Assembly (NCBI GenBank): GCA_947846985.1
Contig: CANTUZ010000004.1
Coordinates: 6,996,927-7,060,926 of the forward strand
Reading direction: 5' to 3'
Length of the DNA: 64,000 nt
Origin: Fratercula arctica
Taxonomy: Eukaryota > Chordata > Aves > Charadriiformes > Alcidae
Shown piece after piece: positions 37,001 through 50,745 of this stretch. A model generated the notes under the pieces. It ran no database searches and had not been told where the DNA came from. It saw only the letters and a list, made by a program, of their open reading frames with translations. Position 1 is the stretch's first letter; every line of letters begins with the position of its first letter. Made by a program: the position numbers and the translations under genes.

Positions 37001-40000
37001 CAAACCTTGAGCTTTAGAGCCCGTGTGCTTGTTTTCCCCCTTTCCATCTCTTGCTCTGTACTGGAGCATGAACCCTTGCCGTGGTAGTTCCTGAGCCATC
37101 CATCACTGCTGCCAGGTGCAGACAACATCCCCCGGAAATATTAATCTGATTCGCTCTTCCTGCTGACAACTCCAGCACACTGGGGTTTGGGATAACTTCA
37201 TCCATTCAGGTGACAAAAGTTGCAATACCTCCTTAGCGAGCGGCTCGAAGCATTTTGCACTTGGATTTAAATTCTTTTAAACCGAGGAGGCCTGATAAAA
37301 CAGCTCAGAGGAAAATACTTCCCTTTTGCTGGTGGGAAAGCCGGGGCCGGAGGGCTGCGGGGAGTCCCGCTGGGAGGCACCGGCACAGCCAGAAGGCTTT
37401 GACCGGCAGCGGGATGTTTTACTCACCGAGTCCTTCTTCCACACAGAGAGATGAATGGATGGGAAAAAATTCATCAGGCCCCGAACTGTAGCCCTTGCTG
37501 GAGAATTTTTGTAAGTCGTATGTTGTAACATGCCATAGACTGTGTGTGCGTGCAGGTATTTGACTATGATGGCTTAGAAGCCACGTTAATACTCTACGTT
37601 ACATTAAATATATCATCCTAACACAATTTAAAATGTTCTTGATAAAGCACACTGAGCAGCATGATCCGTATGATCAGTTGATGAACACTGAATGAACAGT
37701 TCCATATTTATTAGTTTTGGGTTTTTTGTTGTTGGTGTTTTTTTTTTTGTTTTTGTTTTTTAAATAATATTTGAAAATGGCAGTGTCAGCGTTTGGATAT
37801 GTGGGAAACTAGGTAGGAGCCTAAATAATACACGTTACTTGCGGGGCTAGAAACCAGAGCCATATCCTATGGCCTTCTAATTAAAGCCCTTTATTTCCAC
37901 AGATTTATTCTGTGGGCCTTACTAAATAGATCAGCCTTGGGTTTCTAATGGTGACTACTTGAGGAGGAATGTAGCCTTTGTTACCCTGAATAGTTGGGAG
38001 CAGATTACCGGGCTGCCAATTTCCTGTTGCCTTTCAGAGCTGCAATTTGAGCCCTATTTGCTCCTGGCTCTTGCACAATTGAAAACAATGGGTGGCTTCT
38101 TTCAGGTTTCACTTCAGAGCTCTTAGAAACTGGGGAAGTGGCAAAAGCCCTACTTTACAGGTAATTAACAATAGATAATGTTTGTTCTGCGTGTCCCCCC
38201 CCCCCTTTTTTTTTTAAGAGCTGGTAAAGGTAGAAGTACACAGGGAGCTCCTAGTGGAGATGCTGCATGAGTAGGCTGGTGGATGCAGTCCCAGAGGTAA
38301 CCCTAAGCGAGATGATGGCAGTGGGTCACACGTACCTCCAGTGAAAAAGAAATGAAAAAGCAGAGCAGCAGGGCTGTTGGGATGCCAGCAGCACAGCCTG
38401 GCCAAGCTCCCAGTCAGCCCAGTAGGCAGGAGTTTACTGCTGCGAACCTGCTCTTTGATTTAGGGCCCCTTTTTATTGTATCCTCTATCTCCTTTATTAG
38501 GTGCACACTTCTCATACCTTGTTGACGTTTATGTAGGATAGTTAAATGTTTTCCTGTGTATATTCAGTTCTAGGAAACCACCTGTCCTGTAAAGTTTATC
38601 TTAAATACAGAAGCTTGTTTTACCACATAAAGATATAAGTGGCTGTTGTTTAACCTTATCTCGTTAATGGAGAGCTGTGGACACCTGTGAAGAAGATGCA
38701 GAAAAGATGCTCTGGCATTGTTATTAGCGTTTATCCAAAAATGGGTTGGGGCAGATGGAAAAATGTCTACATTGGGATGCTCAGGCTCCTCACAGGTAGC
38801 GGGGAAGAGATGAACATCAGAATAAGAGTCACCTGCCCTCAGAAGTGAATTTCATGTCTGCATGTTCTAGGCTGTGAAGTAGTATGCTGGCAAGTTTTGG
38901 GAAAAAAAAAAAAAGGGAAAAATAAAAATGGACCTTTGAACATGTCAATTGAAGAAATTTCTCTTTGGGCATGTAGAGCTAACTATTTACTCGGCCTTGC
39001 TGTATATGTGGAAACTTCCTGAGGACACAGGAGATCCGTGCACACACATAATGTAGTTGCCCAGTATGTAAATGCCCACTTGCGTTCTGGAGCTGCCAAC
39101 CTTGGGTGTGCAGAAGCTGGAGGAGAGATGGAAAAGCTCACGCTGGTAAAACCTGCTCCAGTAAATCCTGGCTAATATAAGTAATATAATTATAATTTTT
39201 GCTCTGGGTGAAACTGTTAGCAAACCATACTTGCACTCGGCATCTCTCCTATGTTTGCCTTCCCAAGGCAGGTTCTGGTTTTGTTTGTCTCTTTCTCAAC
39301 GAGGGCCCAGTTCGGTGGTGGGATTGCTGGCCTGAGAAGTTGCTGCCTCCCTTGGAAATGCTGATGCAACTGCTTATGAAACTCAGGGTACCCAGGCGAA
39401 AGGAGGGGAAGGGACTCGGTGTGCTTGACTCTGGTGGCAGGGGAAATGTCCTACCATGCCGTACCTGGAGGCAGCATGTGTTCTTTAGGGCGGCCTCTTG
39501 GTGTTAAACACGCTCGGAGGCAGTGATCTACTTGCCTTCCTTGCTTCCCTGCCTGAAGACACAGCTGTATGTGGCTACTGAGACTGCAGACATGGATGTA
39601 GGGCTACAAGCCAAAAAAGGGACGTATCTAGCAGCACCTGAGGAAATTCTGTCCGTGCACTCCATCCACATATATTTGAACAAGTAAGCAAAGTATTAAA
39701 AAAGAAATGAAAACAAGAAGCAATTCTGCACTTTATGCCTGTGTTTCTGAGTTTCCCATGAGGCTTGTGGAATTTCATTAGCTTTAACTGTGAACATGAT
39801 TTTGCTTCTTGTTCTCACCAGCTGCAAGACTTGGAAAAACTGTCTGACTCAATAACCTCCTCCTGTTTCTCCTCCTTCCCCTCGTAGCAGCCCCTCTTAC
39901 TTCTACAACTTAAAAGCGATACCTTTTAGACTGCAAATCTTGCGATAGAAACTAGCCCAGAAGAAGAAAAGGACGGCAGAGTTCTTCTCCAGATGTACGT

Positions 40001-43000
40001 CTTCTCCAGACGCATGGATGGCCGTGTCCTCTGTTGCTGATCTTCACTGGGAGCTCTGAAAAAGAGAAGGGAGAGATACTGAGCAGAGGCTTAGAGCCAA
40101 GCTGTAAAATTGCCTCACTGGGAGCTTTGTTGTGGGGTTGTGATTATTTCCTCTTTTCTCCAGTTCCTTGCAGATAATTTAGGAAGATACAGGTCATATA
40201 CTTGAAAAAAAATTCCCTTTCTTTGGAAAACCACAACACATTTTAGCAAAGGTTCAATAATTTTGGCTTTTGCTACTACTGCTCCTAAATCTTGTCCCCT
40301 TGCGTTAGGGAAATGTGAGCTGCTGTGGCACTAGGTGTATTTACGCATAACTTACATTTACAACCTAGCTGTATTTGTAAATGCAAGCTGGTTTGGACCA
40401 CAACAGTCCACTTAAAATCCAGCCCTCTGTTTCATTCTCTAGCAGTGTAAGCACCTCCTGTGTGCCTGCACCTAGTTTTCAGGTTAATTAGATTCTTAAA
40501 ATTGGTTTTTGAAGTTTCACTGAGGCTAATTACACCAATGTGGAAAAAAAGTGATTTTATGTTGTATGTGTGTTCAAGAAAGACCATTTTCTTTGCATCA
40601 AGAGAACATAATCATAGCCCCCCCCCCCCTTTTTTTTTCTTTTTTTCAATTCTTGTCCACCTGCAACTCGACACCATAGGCATTCACTGTGCTTTTACTT
40701 CTGTTACAGGGTAAGGGGCATTTTTTTTTTTCCATTATAAAAACACTGATTTTCTTTCAAACAACTGTCCTACCTTTTCCTGGCAGGGGACGATACTGCT
40801 GATCAGTACTTCTCAGCATGGTAGTTGACTTAGAATTGCTGAGATAAAAATACATTTTCCCCTTATTTAATAATTATTTGCCATTTCACTGCAACTACCA
40901 CTTCTTTCTTAGCACACACTGATAAGAGCACAGGAGCCAGGCTGGTGCCTCTCAGCTGGACCAGCTCGATGTTGTTGCTGCCTACCTTAATAAGGGTATC
41001 ATAAAGCGAGGGGAGAGCCTAAGATTATATTTTAATCAAAAGAGAAGTCAAACCAACGCAACTGCGCCAGGCTCGAGTGTTGTCTCCACGCAGCACCTCC
41101 TGCCACAAGCATTGCCACTGCCAGTGACTGTCCCTGCCGAAGGAACCTCTGGTCTGACCTGCAGGACGCTGTGGCCAGACGGTCTGTTTCGGTCATTGGG
41201 TTGATGTTGCTAGACTGCATCCATGACTCTTTCAGCATTGAATTTATCTATAAACGAGTCACTGGGATAAACTGCATGGCAGGCTTGCAAAAAAGGACAA
41301 AATAAAAACCTTGATGGGAGGGAGTTAATTTCTGTTAGCTCCATTCCCCACCGAACTGCGGCCTTTTGAAAGCCTTGCTGTGTAGGCTGGGGTTCAGCTC
41401 TGCTATTAGACGCTCAGCTTTCTGACAGCTGGTGGCCAGGCTGGTTGCTTGGGCTTCCTCCGCAATCAGAAGGATGAGAAAGGTAGGGCTGGAGGGGGAT
41501 CCAGCCCAGCCCAAGGTCGGTGGGGTGAAGCACTCAGTGGAGGTACCTGGCTGATGGCTGTTGAGGAATCACAGCTGAACAGATAAAACTAGGTGCCTAA
41601 CATTCAGATGGCTGAATTTAAGTGAGGTGAATCCCATCTGCAGTCACTTAAAATCAGTAAAGTCCTTTTTTCTTGCATTTTTTTTTTCTCTTCCTCTGGC
41701 TTGCTTCCTGGCTTTCACTGAGATGTGTTGGCAAAGAGTCTTTCTGTCTCTTTTGGCGTGTTTTTGTAAAATACAACTAGTGATAAAAATATCTCCTGTG
41801 ACACAAGCTGTATGATAGATAACGCTTTCCTCCTCCTGCTTTTGCGTTCTGTGGGTACAGAGATGATAAGCAGGGATATTTGCATATGCACTGTACATAA
41901 ACCAAACTTTTTCCTCTCTTACATCTAAAATCTCCCCAGCGCATTTGGGCGGACTGTTCTGTTTGTCAGCCTTGCTCATACGTGATGTTCTGCTGCAGAA
42001 AATGATGCCTCCATCATGTTTTTCAGAGGACGTAAATTTGCCAAAACAAATGATGGGCAGAGGAATGCCTGACGACTGTGTTTTGGTTTTGCGTAACCTT
42101 TACAACATCCTCTCGCAACGCCTCCCAGATAAGTAGGTGGTATGCCAAAAAAAGAGAATAGTTAACGCTTCTAATGATCTCATCTGATCTCTCTGGTTTA
42201 AACAAGGCACTATTTGATGGGTTACGAGACATGACATCAGAGTTTTCGGTTTTGTGCCTGCGGCGTGCTGGAGGGAGCCTGCAGCTACGGTGGTAAGCAT
42301 CCCACAGAGGAGAACCCGGTCGCTGCCTGGTAAGGACTAAGGACAGAAGAAATGCGAGTGATGACAGCAACAAAAGATTGGATGAGTCGGGCAAGGTTGT
42401 GCGCTGATCCACCTGAGTCAGAAGGGCAAATGGTTTTTAAAATTCTCCAAGCCGGCTTGAGCCTTGGCTGAGATGCAAGTGTGAAGGGAGGTCAGCAGAT
42501 CCTCAGAGCCCAGGTCTTCCTTCTCTCTCTCCTCAGTCTGATAATAAGCAGTGGTGGAACCTGTTTCATAGTCCTCTTTTCTTGGAAAAGAAGCCCCACC
42601 CTGCTGTCCTGATAAACCATGATCTTATACTTTATGTACGTAGGAAGCAGTGTGAACGAAAAGACTAAGCCAGGAAGATCTGCCTTCAAATTTCAACCTT
42701 GTTCAGGCACAAGCAGCAAAACATCCCACCTTCCCGCCTCTGTTTCCGCACAGTACAGGTAATGCTGACCAAAATGGGTATTTTATGAGATACTACTGCT
42801 CTGTATTGGTACTGTACTTCAACAACGCACTGCAAAATTATTACATGTGTATCTGAGTTGTACAAAGTACTTTTTATTCTGCTTTCTAGAGGCATTAGTA
42901 AGAAGGGAGCATGCAAGGGGAACCATTAGGCGCAAAAATTATGGTCTCCAGGGTGAGTGTTTTAAAGGCTTATATATCCTCATTTAAGTTTTTGGAAGAA

Positions 43001-44450
43001 ACTTGAGATTTTTATCTCCTATTATTTATTTATTATTAAGCTCTTCCTGGCATTTTTGGATAAGTGGTAACATTTGGTTTTACTTCCCCATCCTTTCCCC
43101 CTTCTGCACGCATCCTGTACCCCACAGAGCAAGGCAACATAGTGTATATGTCCTTCTTCGAAAATCGTCCTACCTTTACAGCAGCCTCTCCCCAGCAGGA
43201 CTGCCACAGGGCATGAAAAGGGCTGGAAGCTGAAGGTTGTGAGGGTCAAGCATAACTGGAGTCAAGCACTTCCCCAGGTGAAGGCCCCAGGAGCCAGATC
43301 TCGCCAGGATATGGTTATAAAGGGAGCATTCCGGTGGAGGTGGCTCTGCCTCTTTTCCCCTGCTGTGCTGGAAATGCAGTGGATGGTCTGTAACGCCAGG
43401 TCGGAGGTAGGGGAGTGCCACTAACACAGCTCTTGAGCCTTGGCTTCAACAGCTGGAGAGGGGGTTTTAGGCAAACTGTCCTTTTTGCAGCTGACCTACA
43501 GGACAGGGGAAGACCGTGAGGACTCACTGGCAATTAAAATCAGGCCAGGGTGGCACTGCTGGAGCTCTAGGATGGTGGCAATTCTCCCATACCAGCGGAG
43601 TGAGCTCTGATCGCTCTCTTTGTCCTGTCCTTGAGCATGATGACTGCAGCTCTTCCTCAAGGATAAATAGTCTTAGGATTTGTTTTCTGTCGGAATCCAG
43701 ATCTCCAGGTCTGAGATGTTTTTGGAAGGATCAGGAGGCACGACTGGTTCCAGTATTGGCAGCACCTTGTCGACCAGCTGGCTTGGCAGTGTTTGCTGTC
43801 TTTGGGACAGCCACACGGTTTCCCTTCTCAGGCTGGTGGGACCATTGCACCACAGCTGGTCCCACCGCTGCCTCACAGGACTGCTCTGCAAACCCCACTA
43901 ACGCTGCTTGAGTATGTGGCGTGATGCCATCTGTTCTCAAACTGCTGACTTGGCTTGATGGTTGCAGTTACCACCCTGAATATTTCTTCTTTGTGCCTGC
44001 CTTGGTCTTTCCTTGATGCCCCTGTGGTATTACCCTTGCCCCTGGTTCCCACTCCTTCCTGGCTGGCTGGCTGGATGTGGTTCTAGTCCTGTCTCCCCCC
44101 TGCCTGCATGTGCCTGCTCTGGTACCCCTGGGTAATGGAGAGCTGTGACCCTTAGCCAAACTGCTGATGGCATTTCTTGTCTAAAGAGTTTCAGCTTCAA
44201 GAAATAGTTTCTTGAAAGGGAGATACAGTCTTGATGGGGAGAAATAGTTTCTGCTGCTTGTCCCTAGTAGCTTCAGCTCGGTCCAGGCATACAGAGGAGA
44301 TGCTACCTAGCAAAGGGAAACAGGTGAAAGCACTTAGTCATCTCCAATCATTTCCCTAACAAAAGGACTTGATATTGTCAGCTGGTGCATAGCCTAGGGG
44401 TTATATTCTTATCTAGACCTAGGCAGGAAGCTGTATCATTTACAACTGGA
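31070..44450. other. Intergenic, proximal downstream flank of SPRY1
   Basis: This is about 13.4 kb without a supportable gene. Frames are mostly below 100 codons; the longest (for example 32033-32431 minus, 43516-43911 plus) resemble no protein. A (T)24 tract lies at 35525-35548, C-runs lie near 38196-38206 and 40620-40630, and short TA tracts occur near 32240. The 37850-38110 stretch looks enhancer-like by eye (see findings). Confidence 0.55.
35525..35548. repeat. (T)24 tract
   Basis: An uninterrupted run of 24 T on the plus strand. There is no recognisable SINE or retrocopy on either side. Confidence 0.95.
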
Positions 44451-45160
44451 TGTAAGAAATAGTGACTGCATGCCTAATCTGCGTGGTAGATTACTGGAAT
44501 ATATTTCCCTCAGGGTACAAATCTAAAGGATCCCAAATCAGCAAGACAGAACAGTGTGGGTTGTTGGCTAACCCACATAGAGGATTAGGATACTGAGTTA
44601 GAACACTGAGAACGTGGTAGACTAATGCTCCAGAATCTGTCACTTCAGGGTAAAATGAAAAGGACACTGAGAACGTAGTAGACTAATGCTCCAGAATCTG
44701 TAACTTCAGGGTAAAATGAAAAAAAAATCTGCCATGAAAGCTCTGAGCAATCAGAGGCCCCTGTGGCAGACTCGTTTCTGCCCCCTGAGAGCAGCTGTGT
44801 CACACCACAAAATTAGCAGGTGCAAATCTACCACAGCTGAGGTACAGGGCAAGAGCCTTTGCTTATATATAGGGCTATTAAGCAGCCTTGCTCTTCTTCA
44901 TACAGCTCATGGTCTGTCTTGGATGTGCTTCAGGATTGCCACAAGACCTGCAACCATAACCCTGGGAGAGGTGTTTTGTGCTACTACGTGCCTTCTGGAG
45001 TCCTGCGGACACCTTCTTTTCTGCTGGAGCGTGTGGTGTGTGTTGGGTAAGCCTCTGCTAGGGTATCGGGTGCTGCAGTGTGCACTTTGGAACGTGTATC
45101 GGTAATAAAGCCGGCCTGTGATCTGTGATTAAGCTACAGGGTTTTGGTATGGGAATTACA
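44451..45160 (+). mobile_element. Possible solo LTR (boundaries tentative)
   Basis: The segment has the order of parts of a retroviral LTR: a 61-bp tandem duplication (44603-44724), a TATA-like TATATATAG at 44874, and AATAAA at 45104-45109 about 230 nt later, followed by GT-rich sequence. The proposed ends TGTAA (44451) and TTACA (ending 45160) form a 5-bp inverted repeat of the usual TG...CA type. No matching target-site duplication is visible, and no gag, pol or env remnant lies beside it, so this would be a solo LTR. It may instead be a chance promoter-like stretch. Confidence 0.25.
44603..44724. repeat. 61-bp tandem duplication, two copies
   Basis: Two adjacent units, 44603-44663 and 44664-44724, both begin acactgagaacgt. 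They differ at two internal bases (gtGgtag/gtAgtag, gtCactt/gtAactt) and at the A-rich junction. The similarity shows a fairly recent duplication. Confidence 0.97.
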
Positions 45161-48100
45161 GCACCTGCTCTCTGCAAAATGCTTGTTTTGAGTCTGCCAG
45201 AGAGACCAAATTGAGGTACTTACAAAAATGAAGGTACGCTGACTGTTGGGTGCCTAACTAGAGATGGGCCTTGTCCAGGACAGGGGCTTTGAGTGGCTTT
45301 TGTGATACAAATGGTGCATGTTTAAAACCTTGTAAGGCCTGGATGTGGCTGGGAGTGGGAAGCTGTTTGTTTGAGGGTATTAGCTGTCTGATAGCATGCT
45401 TTGCCCACACCAAGGTGGCCCCAGGAGCGCAAGGTAGCTTGAAAATGCCACTTGCGATTAAAACCTGTATTTTCAAGTGCAACTCTGATGTTTGTTCATG
45501 CTGAGGAGGGCTTCCTATGTTTCTGAGTCTTTTGGTCGCTGGGCTACACTTAATAGGATGAGATTTATTTATTTATTTTCCCCTTTCCCCCTTGAACCAC
45601 AAAGCTATCCAAGAAAGAGGCTTGTAATTAATGCTAAGTGAAGTGGAAGCCAGGGTGGCTCGTTAGCTAGTGGGGCACATGCTCTGGCCTCAAAGAATGC
45701 CGGTGTAGCTGTGAAATAACTGTGGGTCTCTGGGTTTTTACTCGTGGTACATGGGAGTAGAAACTGCCCCCGCCGCAGTGAAGATGTTTGTCTCTGTTGT
45801 CACTGGAATGTGAATATTGTTCTGCTGGGCCACAGAAGCATCCCTCTGGGTGTATTTTCCTTTTTGGGCACCCTGGGAAAGGCTAGATTTGCTTCTCTTT
45901 AAAAGCTCTGTGTAAGTTCCTGTTGTAGGTTGCGACCTAGGAGTTGGGGGCGGTGATCTTCCTGATGATAACCTCACCATCTAACCTTGGCTTGTCTGTA
46001 AACGGGCTGCTCTGGGGACGCACTTTCTGAGATATCCCCTTCTCCTTGCACAGAACTTTGTTGTTCCAGTAAGTGGTTTCACTTTCTTATGTGCTGAAAG
46101 TTGCTGTTAAAGCAGCAGCAGTCTTAACCTGAGGCTCACCTGCTCTAAATTTGGTGGTTTTGTGTGTGGTTTTTTTTTTTTTTTCCCCACCTTCAGGTTT
46201 TTTTCCCACTGGGTCCGCAGAGTGAGTGGAATGCAGTTTCCATATATGCTGTATCAATTATATACCTCGCGCTGAGCAACAGGACAGGGCTTTTTGTTCA
46301 GCTCTTGAGGAAATAGGGAATGTGGTGGGGAAGTCTTTTGCCTGTGCTTTTCCAAGACCTTCTGGGTGTCTTAAAATCCTTAGAGAAAAATGCCTATGAC
46401 TGATTAGAAACCCTTAGTTGGGTAAAAACTGAGAATAGATTAGTACTGAGTGGCAAAAGAAAAAAGTGAGGGGTGGGGGGGAGTGACATTTGGGGTTTTT
46501 TGTTTGTGTTTTTTTTTTTTTTTTTTTTTGTTTTGGGGTTTTTTTTTACCCACTTTACAGTGGTCCATTTCAACTCCTTGGTTTTCCTTTGTTGGCTTTG
46601 AGTCTCCAAAATATATTCTGCATTTCCATACCTGTTTGATATCTAGTCTTGTGTTGAGACTATAGCAGAGACACTGGTATCTTTGCATGGTGCCTTCACT
46701 TTAGAGCTGTAGAGGATAAATACTACAGCTGTTGCAGCCCTTGGCTTGACCATTTGGTCAAAGTGCTGTTGGTAGTGGTTTTTTTTCTGTCCTGTAGCAA
46801 GTAGGCTGCGGCAGAGGACCTGCTGTGTCATGGTTCTCAGTTTTAACTCTTGCTTTGTGGGCTTTTTGGTGGTGGTTTTTTTTCTTTTCTAAAAAAACCA
46901 AAGCCCCTCAAGTGTCAAGCTGTGTCAGACTTATTCAGAATTTTTGAGGTTTTCCTTCCTATTTGAAGGCGTCCTTACAAAAAATAAACATAAGGAATAT
47001 TTTTCTCATCCGATGTCTTCATGGATTTTGCTAAAAGGTATGTCGGGTGTTTCCCAGCTGCTTTGGTTTCTCATGCAGATGAGCCCAGCCAAACGGTTTC
47101 CTAATGCACCCTGTTAGGACAAAGGCTCAGTTGTTGTTTTCTGTTGATAAACTGGACATTTAACTGCTTCGTTTCCCCCCTACTACAGCAGGATTAGTCG
47201 GTGGCTATTTGCTCAGGCCCCAATCCTTGGGCTTGCTGGGACAATCGCTCAAGAGGTTCAGATTTAGAAACCAATGAATGTCAAGCTGAGCCTCTGAACT
47301 AAACTTTCTTTGAGATGAGCCAGAGTGACCTGCAGCGAGCTGTAAAGAAGAGTGCAATGACCCTCCCCTCCTCCCTTTCCCTTCCCAAAAGGAAAAATAT
47401 TTCCCAGAGCACTGGGAACCCTCCTGACTTCCTCTCCTGTGAATTCTGGATTAGTGTGATTTGCATGCTTAAAGTTAATTCACTGGTGAACGGAGGAGGT
47501 GTCTGGGAGCTTGAATAGATTCAACTCCTCGCCACCGAGTGCCAAGGGCCTCCGGTGCGAACCACGTCGCGAGGGAAAGTGAGGACATGTAGGACAACTG
47601 CAGGGGTGGAGGGAGGGAGGGCGGGAGGAGGGACCGGACCATTTGTACTGAAGTGTTTGCAATTCTGCCCTCCCACAGGCCATGGCAACTGGACTGAATG
47701 TAATCTGGCCCTTTTATTTTCTTGCTTTCATTCAAATGAGGCCATATAACAAGTGGAGAGCGAGAAGAAGGGGGGGAAATGCATGAAGTATACATAATAA
47801 AGGTGGTACCGCTGAAAATGCCGTTTGCCATTTAAAAACACAACCAAACTCAGTGTATTGGCTGGGTTGGGAATTTGAGTGTGCTCGGACCCTGGAAGGT
47901 TTCTTCTGAAGCCATCTTTAAAAACAAAACAAACAAATATGCCCTATCTGGTTATCCACAGGCCTTGCTCCCTGATAAGAGCCATCTATCATGACCAAAT
48001 TAAAACGCGGTCTCCATCCTGCAGCTACCACTTGATAGGACACATCCGCCTGTTGGGAAAGTTCCCTTTTCCAATTTCTTGGTGCCTGGGAAAGCTGCTT

Positions 48101-49903
48101 TTAAATTGGGGGGGGGAAGGGAGAAAAAAGAAAAGTTTGAATCATTGCATGGAGTCACTGGGCCCGCTGAGGGGGCTTTCTCTCTCTTCTGAAGAACAGA
48201 CCACGCACAAAGCCAGATGGTTCCCGTCTGCTGGCTTTATTCAATGCACTTCCTCCCACAGACGGGAGCCCTTTTGCCCTCCTTCCACCCCCCCCCTCTT
48301 TCAAGCAGCCACCACTGGGCCTTTCTGTTCTGCGGCTGGAAATAATCTTTTATTGCCCAGTTGTTCGGAAGTGACCTTTTGCCCTTGATTAGATAGCACC
48401 AGGCTCTATCACCGGATTGCTTTTGAGCTGGCAGTTGCTTTTTTGTGTTTGCTGATCCGGTGTCAGGGAGAACAATGCAAGGCTTTGCAAAATTTCAGTC
48501 CGGCTAAGGCCTCATGTGGGATGGCTGGGGGTAGGGAGCAACGACGTTGTGTAAAGCAGCCTCGCGGACCATGATTAATTATATGAAAACACTTCCTTTA
48601 ATAAACTCCAAAACAAATTGTGTTTTGGTTTGGTTTTTTTATATGCATCTCGCGCACCGGTGCAAACTGCTTGCCCGCTCCTTTCCGAGCCATTAGCTCC
48701 TCATCGGCAGTGAGAAGCAAAACTACTCCTTGTTTCTCTTCTCCAGGACTTTCGTGCCTGGTTGTGCAGGCAGGTGAGCTAAAACCTGCTCCCACACCCT
48801 CCAGCTGGCATTGAGCTTCGAGTCCCTGTGTGTCACTGACAGGGTGGCCAGAAGAGTCATTTCTGGGGAGATGCTCTCAGGCCCTGGGGTAAATGGCTGA
48901 TGCCTCTCTTCTCCAGAAAGCAGCTTTGGTAGCTTTAGGAAGAGGAGGATTTCCAGTTACCTGTAGAGAGAAAAGAGGCAGTGTTTAAGGAAGGTTAAGG
49001 AAATTCTATAAGATGTAGTAAGGAGAAAAGTAGGGGTTTCTAGAGAAATTTTAAAACCCCAAACCTAGAACTGATTGTGTATTATACCTCACTTGGCATA
49101 TCAATTATATACTCTTATGTAATTTTCTATTAAACATAAAATGTACTGTGTCTATTTGGGAGGTAGAAATCTCTTTTCTAAATATAAATAAATATTCCTA
49201 AATAAACAGATAAACTACCCCTGAGCTTTAGCCTAAAACCAAACCAAACAAACCCCAAACCCACCTTTCCCCTCCAGTTCGATCTGGACTGACTGAGAAA
49301 TACCAGGAGAGAAGCTGCTATCCTGTAGGTTATTCAGTGATCCAAAAGCTATAATCAAGAAAGTTGGGTTAGGTTTTCTTTTTTTTTTTAATTAGGTTTT
49401 CAATATGTGTTCAAGACTACTTATTCTTCAGCAGTCTGGCAAAATAAAAACAAAACAAAACAAAAAGAAAATAAGTACATCTGGTTTCCAGTCCTGTTGA
49501 GTTTAAAGGAGAGAGATCACTGTTCTGCTAGGTTTTTATTGTTTATTTTTGTGTTTGGTGTTTTTTGTCTTTGGGTTTTTTTTTTCACCCTGATGAAGAT
49601 TTTCTTTTGGATTCTGTCACTACACAATTTTGTAGGAATTTTCTACAGGGGATAATATGTTGGCTACCACAGTTCCTTTGTTACTGATGTGCGTTACATG
49701 GCTCCCTTAAATAGTAACCTTTAAAAAAAATCTATTAGCTCTCTTGGACCCACTGATTTGTCAGCAGCTTTTTAATTCTGAGTGTCAAGGCTGCTCCTTC
49801 ATCTGGGAAACAATGCGAATGTCTGCGGTGTGAACTGGATGCGTTCAGCATCACGATGGCAGTTTGCAAGCTCTGTTCCCCAGCTGTCTGAGCTGCAGCT
49901 GCT
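45161..49903. other. Intergenic
   Basis: There is no gene I can support in this 4.7 kb. A T-rich tract at about 46508-46529 gives false lysine-rich or phenylalanine-rich frames. A stretch at about 47680-48110 has a less repetitive, possibly conserved look (ggccatataacaag, cctgataagagccatctatcatgacc), but I have no alignment. The 169-codon frame at 47879-48388 has no recognisable domain. Confidence 0.5.
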
Positions 49904-50035
49904 GGAATCACAGAACGGTTAGAGTTGGAAGCGACCCTGAAGATCACCTAGTTCCACCCCTCCTGCCATGGGCAGGGACACCTTCTGCTACACCAGGTTG
50001 CTCAAAGCCCCATCCAGCCTGGACCTGGTGAGGAA
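49904..50035 (-). mobile_element. CR1 LINE 3' fragment
   Basis: The plus strand reads 'gaatcacagaacggttagagttggaagcgaccctgaagatcacc' and then 'ccatgggcagggacacc' and 'gccccatccagcctgg', the reverse complement of a CR1 3' end. The copy is short and more diverged than those at 13.5 and 20.9 kb. The 5' boundary is approximate. Confidence 0.88.
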
Positions 50036-50663
50036 TGGTGCCCAGCCAAGGTGCCACCATCGCAGGGAGCTGGGCCAGGTACCTCCAGCTGGGGACTGAT
50101 CCAAGCTCCCATGATTTGAACACAGCCCAGTTGCTATACAGGGAATGAAAAGCATTTAATGGCATTGGTTATTTTGTTAGATCAAGCATTTGAGATAAAG
50201 TTTCTAATCCCACACCATACTGTGTACATTCTTTGCCTGCCCCTTTCCCCACCCCTTTTTATTTTTTTATGAAAGACAATTGCACATAGAAGTCTGCAGT
50301 AAAATAATATTATTAAGGCTTTTTGGTTGGTTCTTGCAAGCCAGGAATGATCAGCGTTAGGGTTTCCTGTGCACAGTTTGTGGGCAGGCATGTGTGGTCA
50401 TCGGTTACATCGCACGCAGCTTCATTCTTGTTGAGAGACTCTGGCCTTAGCGGGGCTGTCCCTGGGCAGTCCCCTCAGAGCTGGCACTTAGCGCAGCAAT
50501 GATCATCTATTACGTTAAAAGTTAATATGCGAGTGATGAAGGAATGTGGAGAGGAAGGGAGGGATCCCTGTGTTTCTGTTAGGCTGCCTACTGGTAGTCA
50601 TAGAAGCAACCGATTTCTGCCAGGATTTTGCTGCTCAAAAGTCAATTAGCTTCATGCTCTATC

Positions 50664-50745
50664 TTTTAAAACAAGCAGGTTAATGATATCTGTCTCATAG
50701 GGGTTGTTAAGACAAATTAGTGCATGTGAAGCAAGTGCTACTGGG
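50664..50745 (+). repeat. MIR-like SINE relic
   Basis: The segment 'taatgatatctgtctcataggggttgttaag' followed by 'gtgcatgtgaagcaagtgct' matches the 3' half of the MIR consensus (..acctacctcatagggttgttgtgaggatt..acatgtaaagcgctt) as I remember it, in forward orientation. The copy is old and incomplete. Confidence 0.55.

Noticed and set aside
43516..43911. 131-codon frame in a GC-richer stretch with overlapping frames on both strands
   Set aside because: Considered as a retrocopy remnant, but no protein family was recognised and no poly-A tail or target duplication was found.
47879..48388. 169-codon plus-strand frame
   Set aside because: No domain, contains a lysine/glycine run from a G/A tract, and starts in sequence with no gene context.
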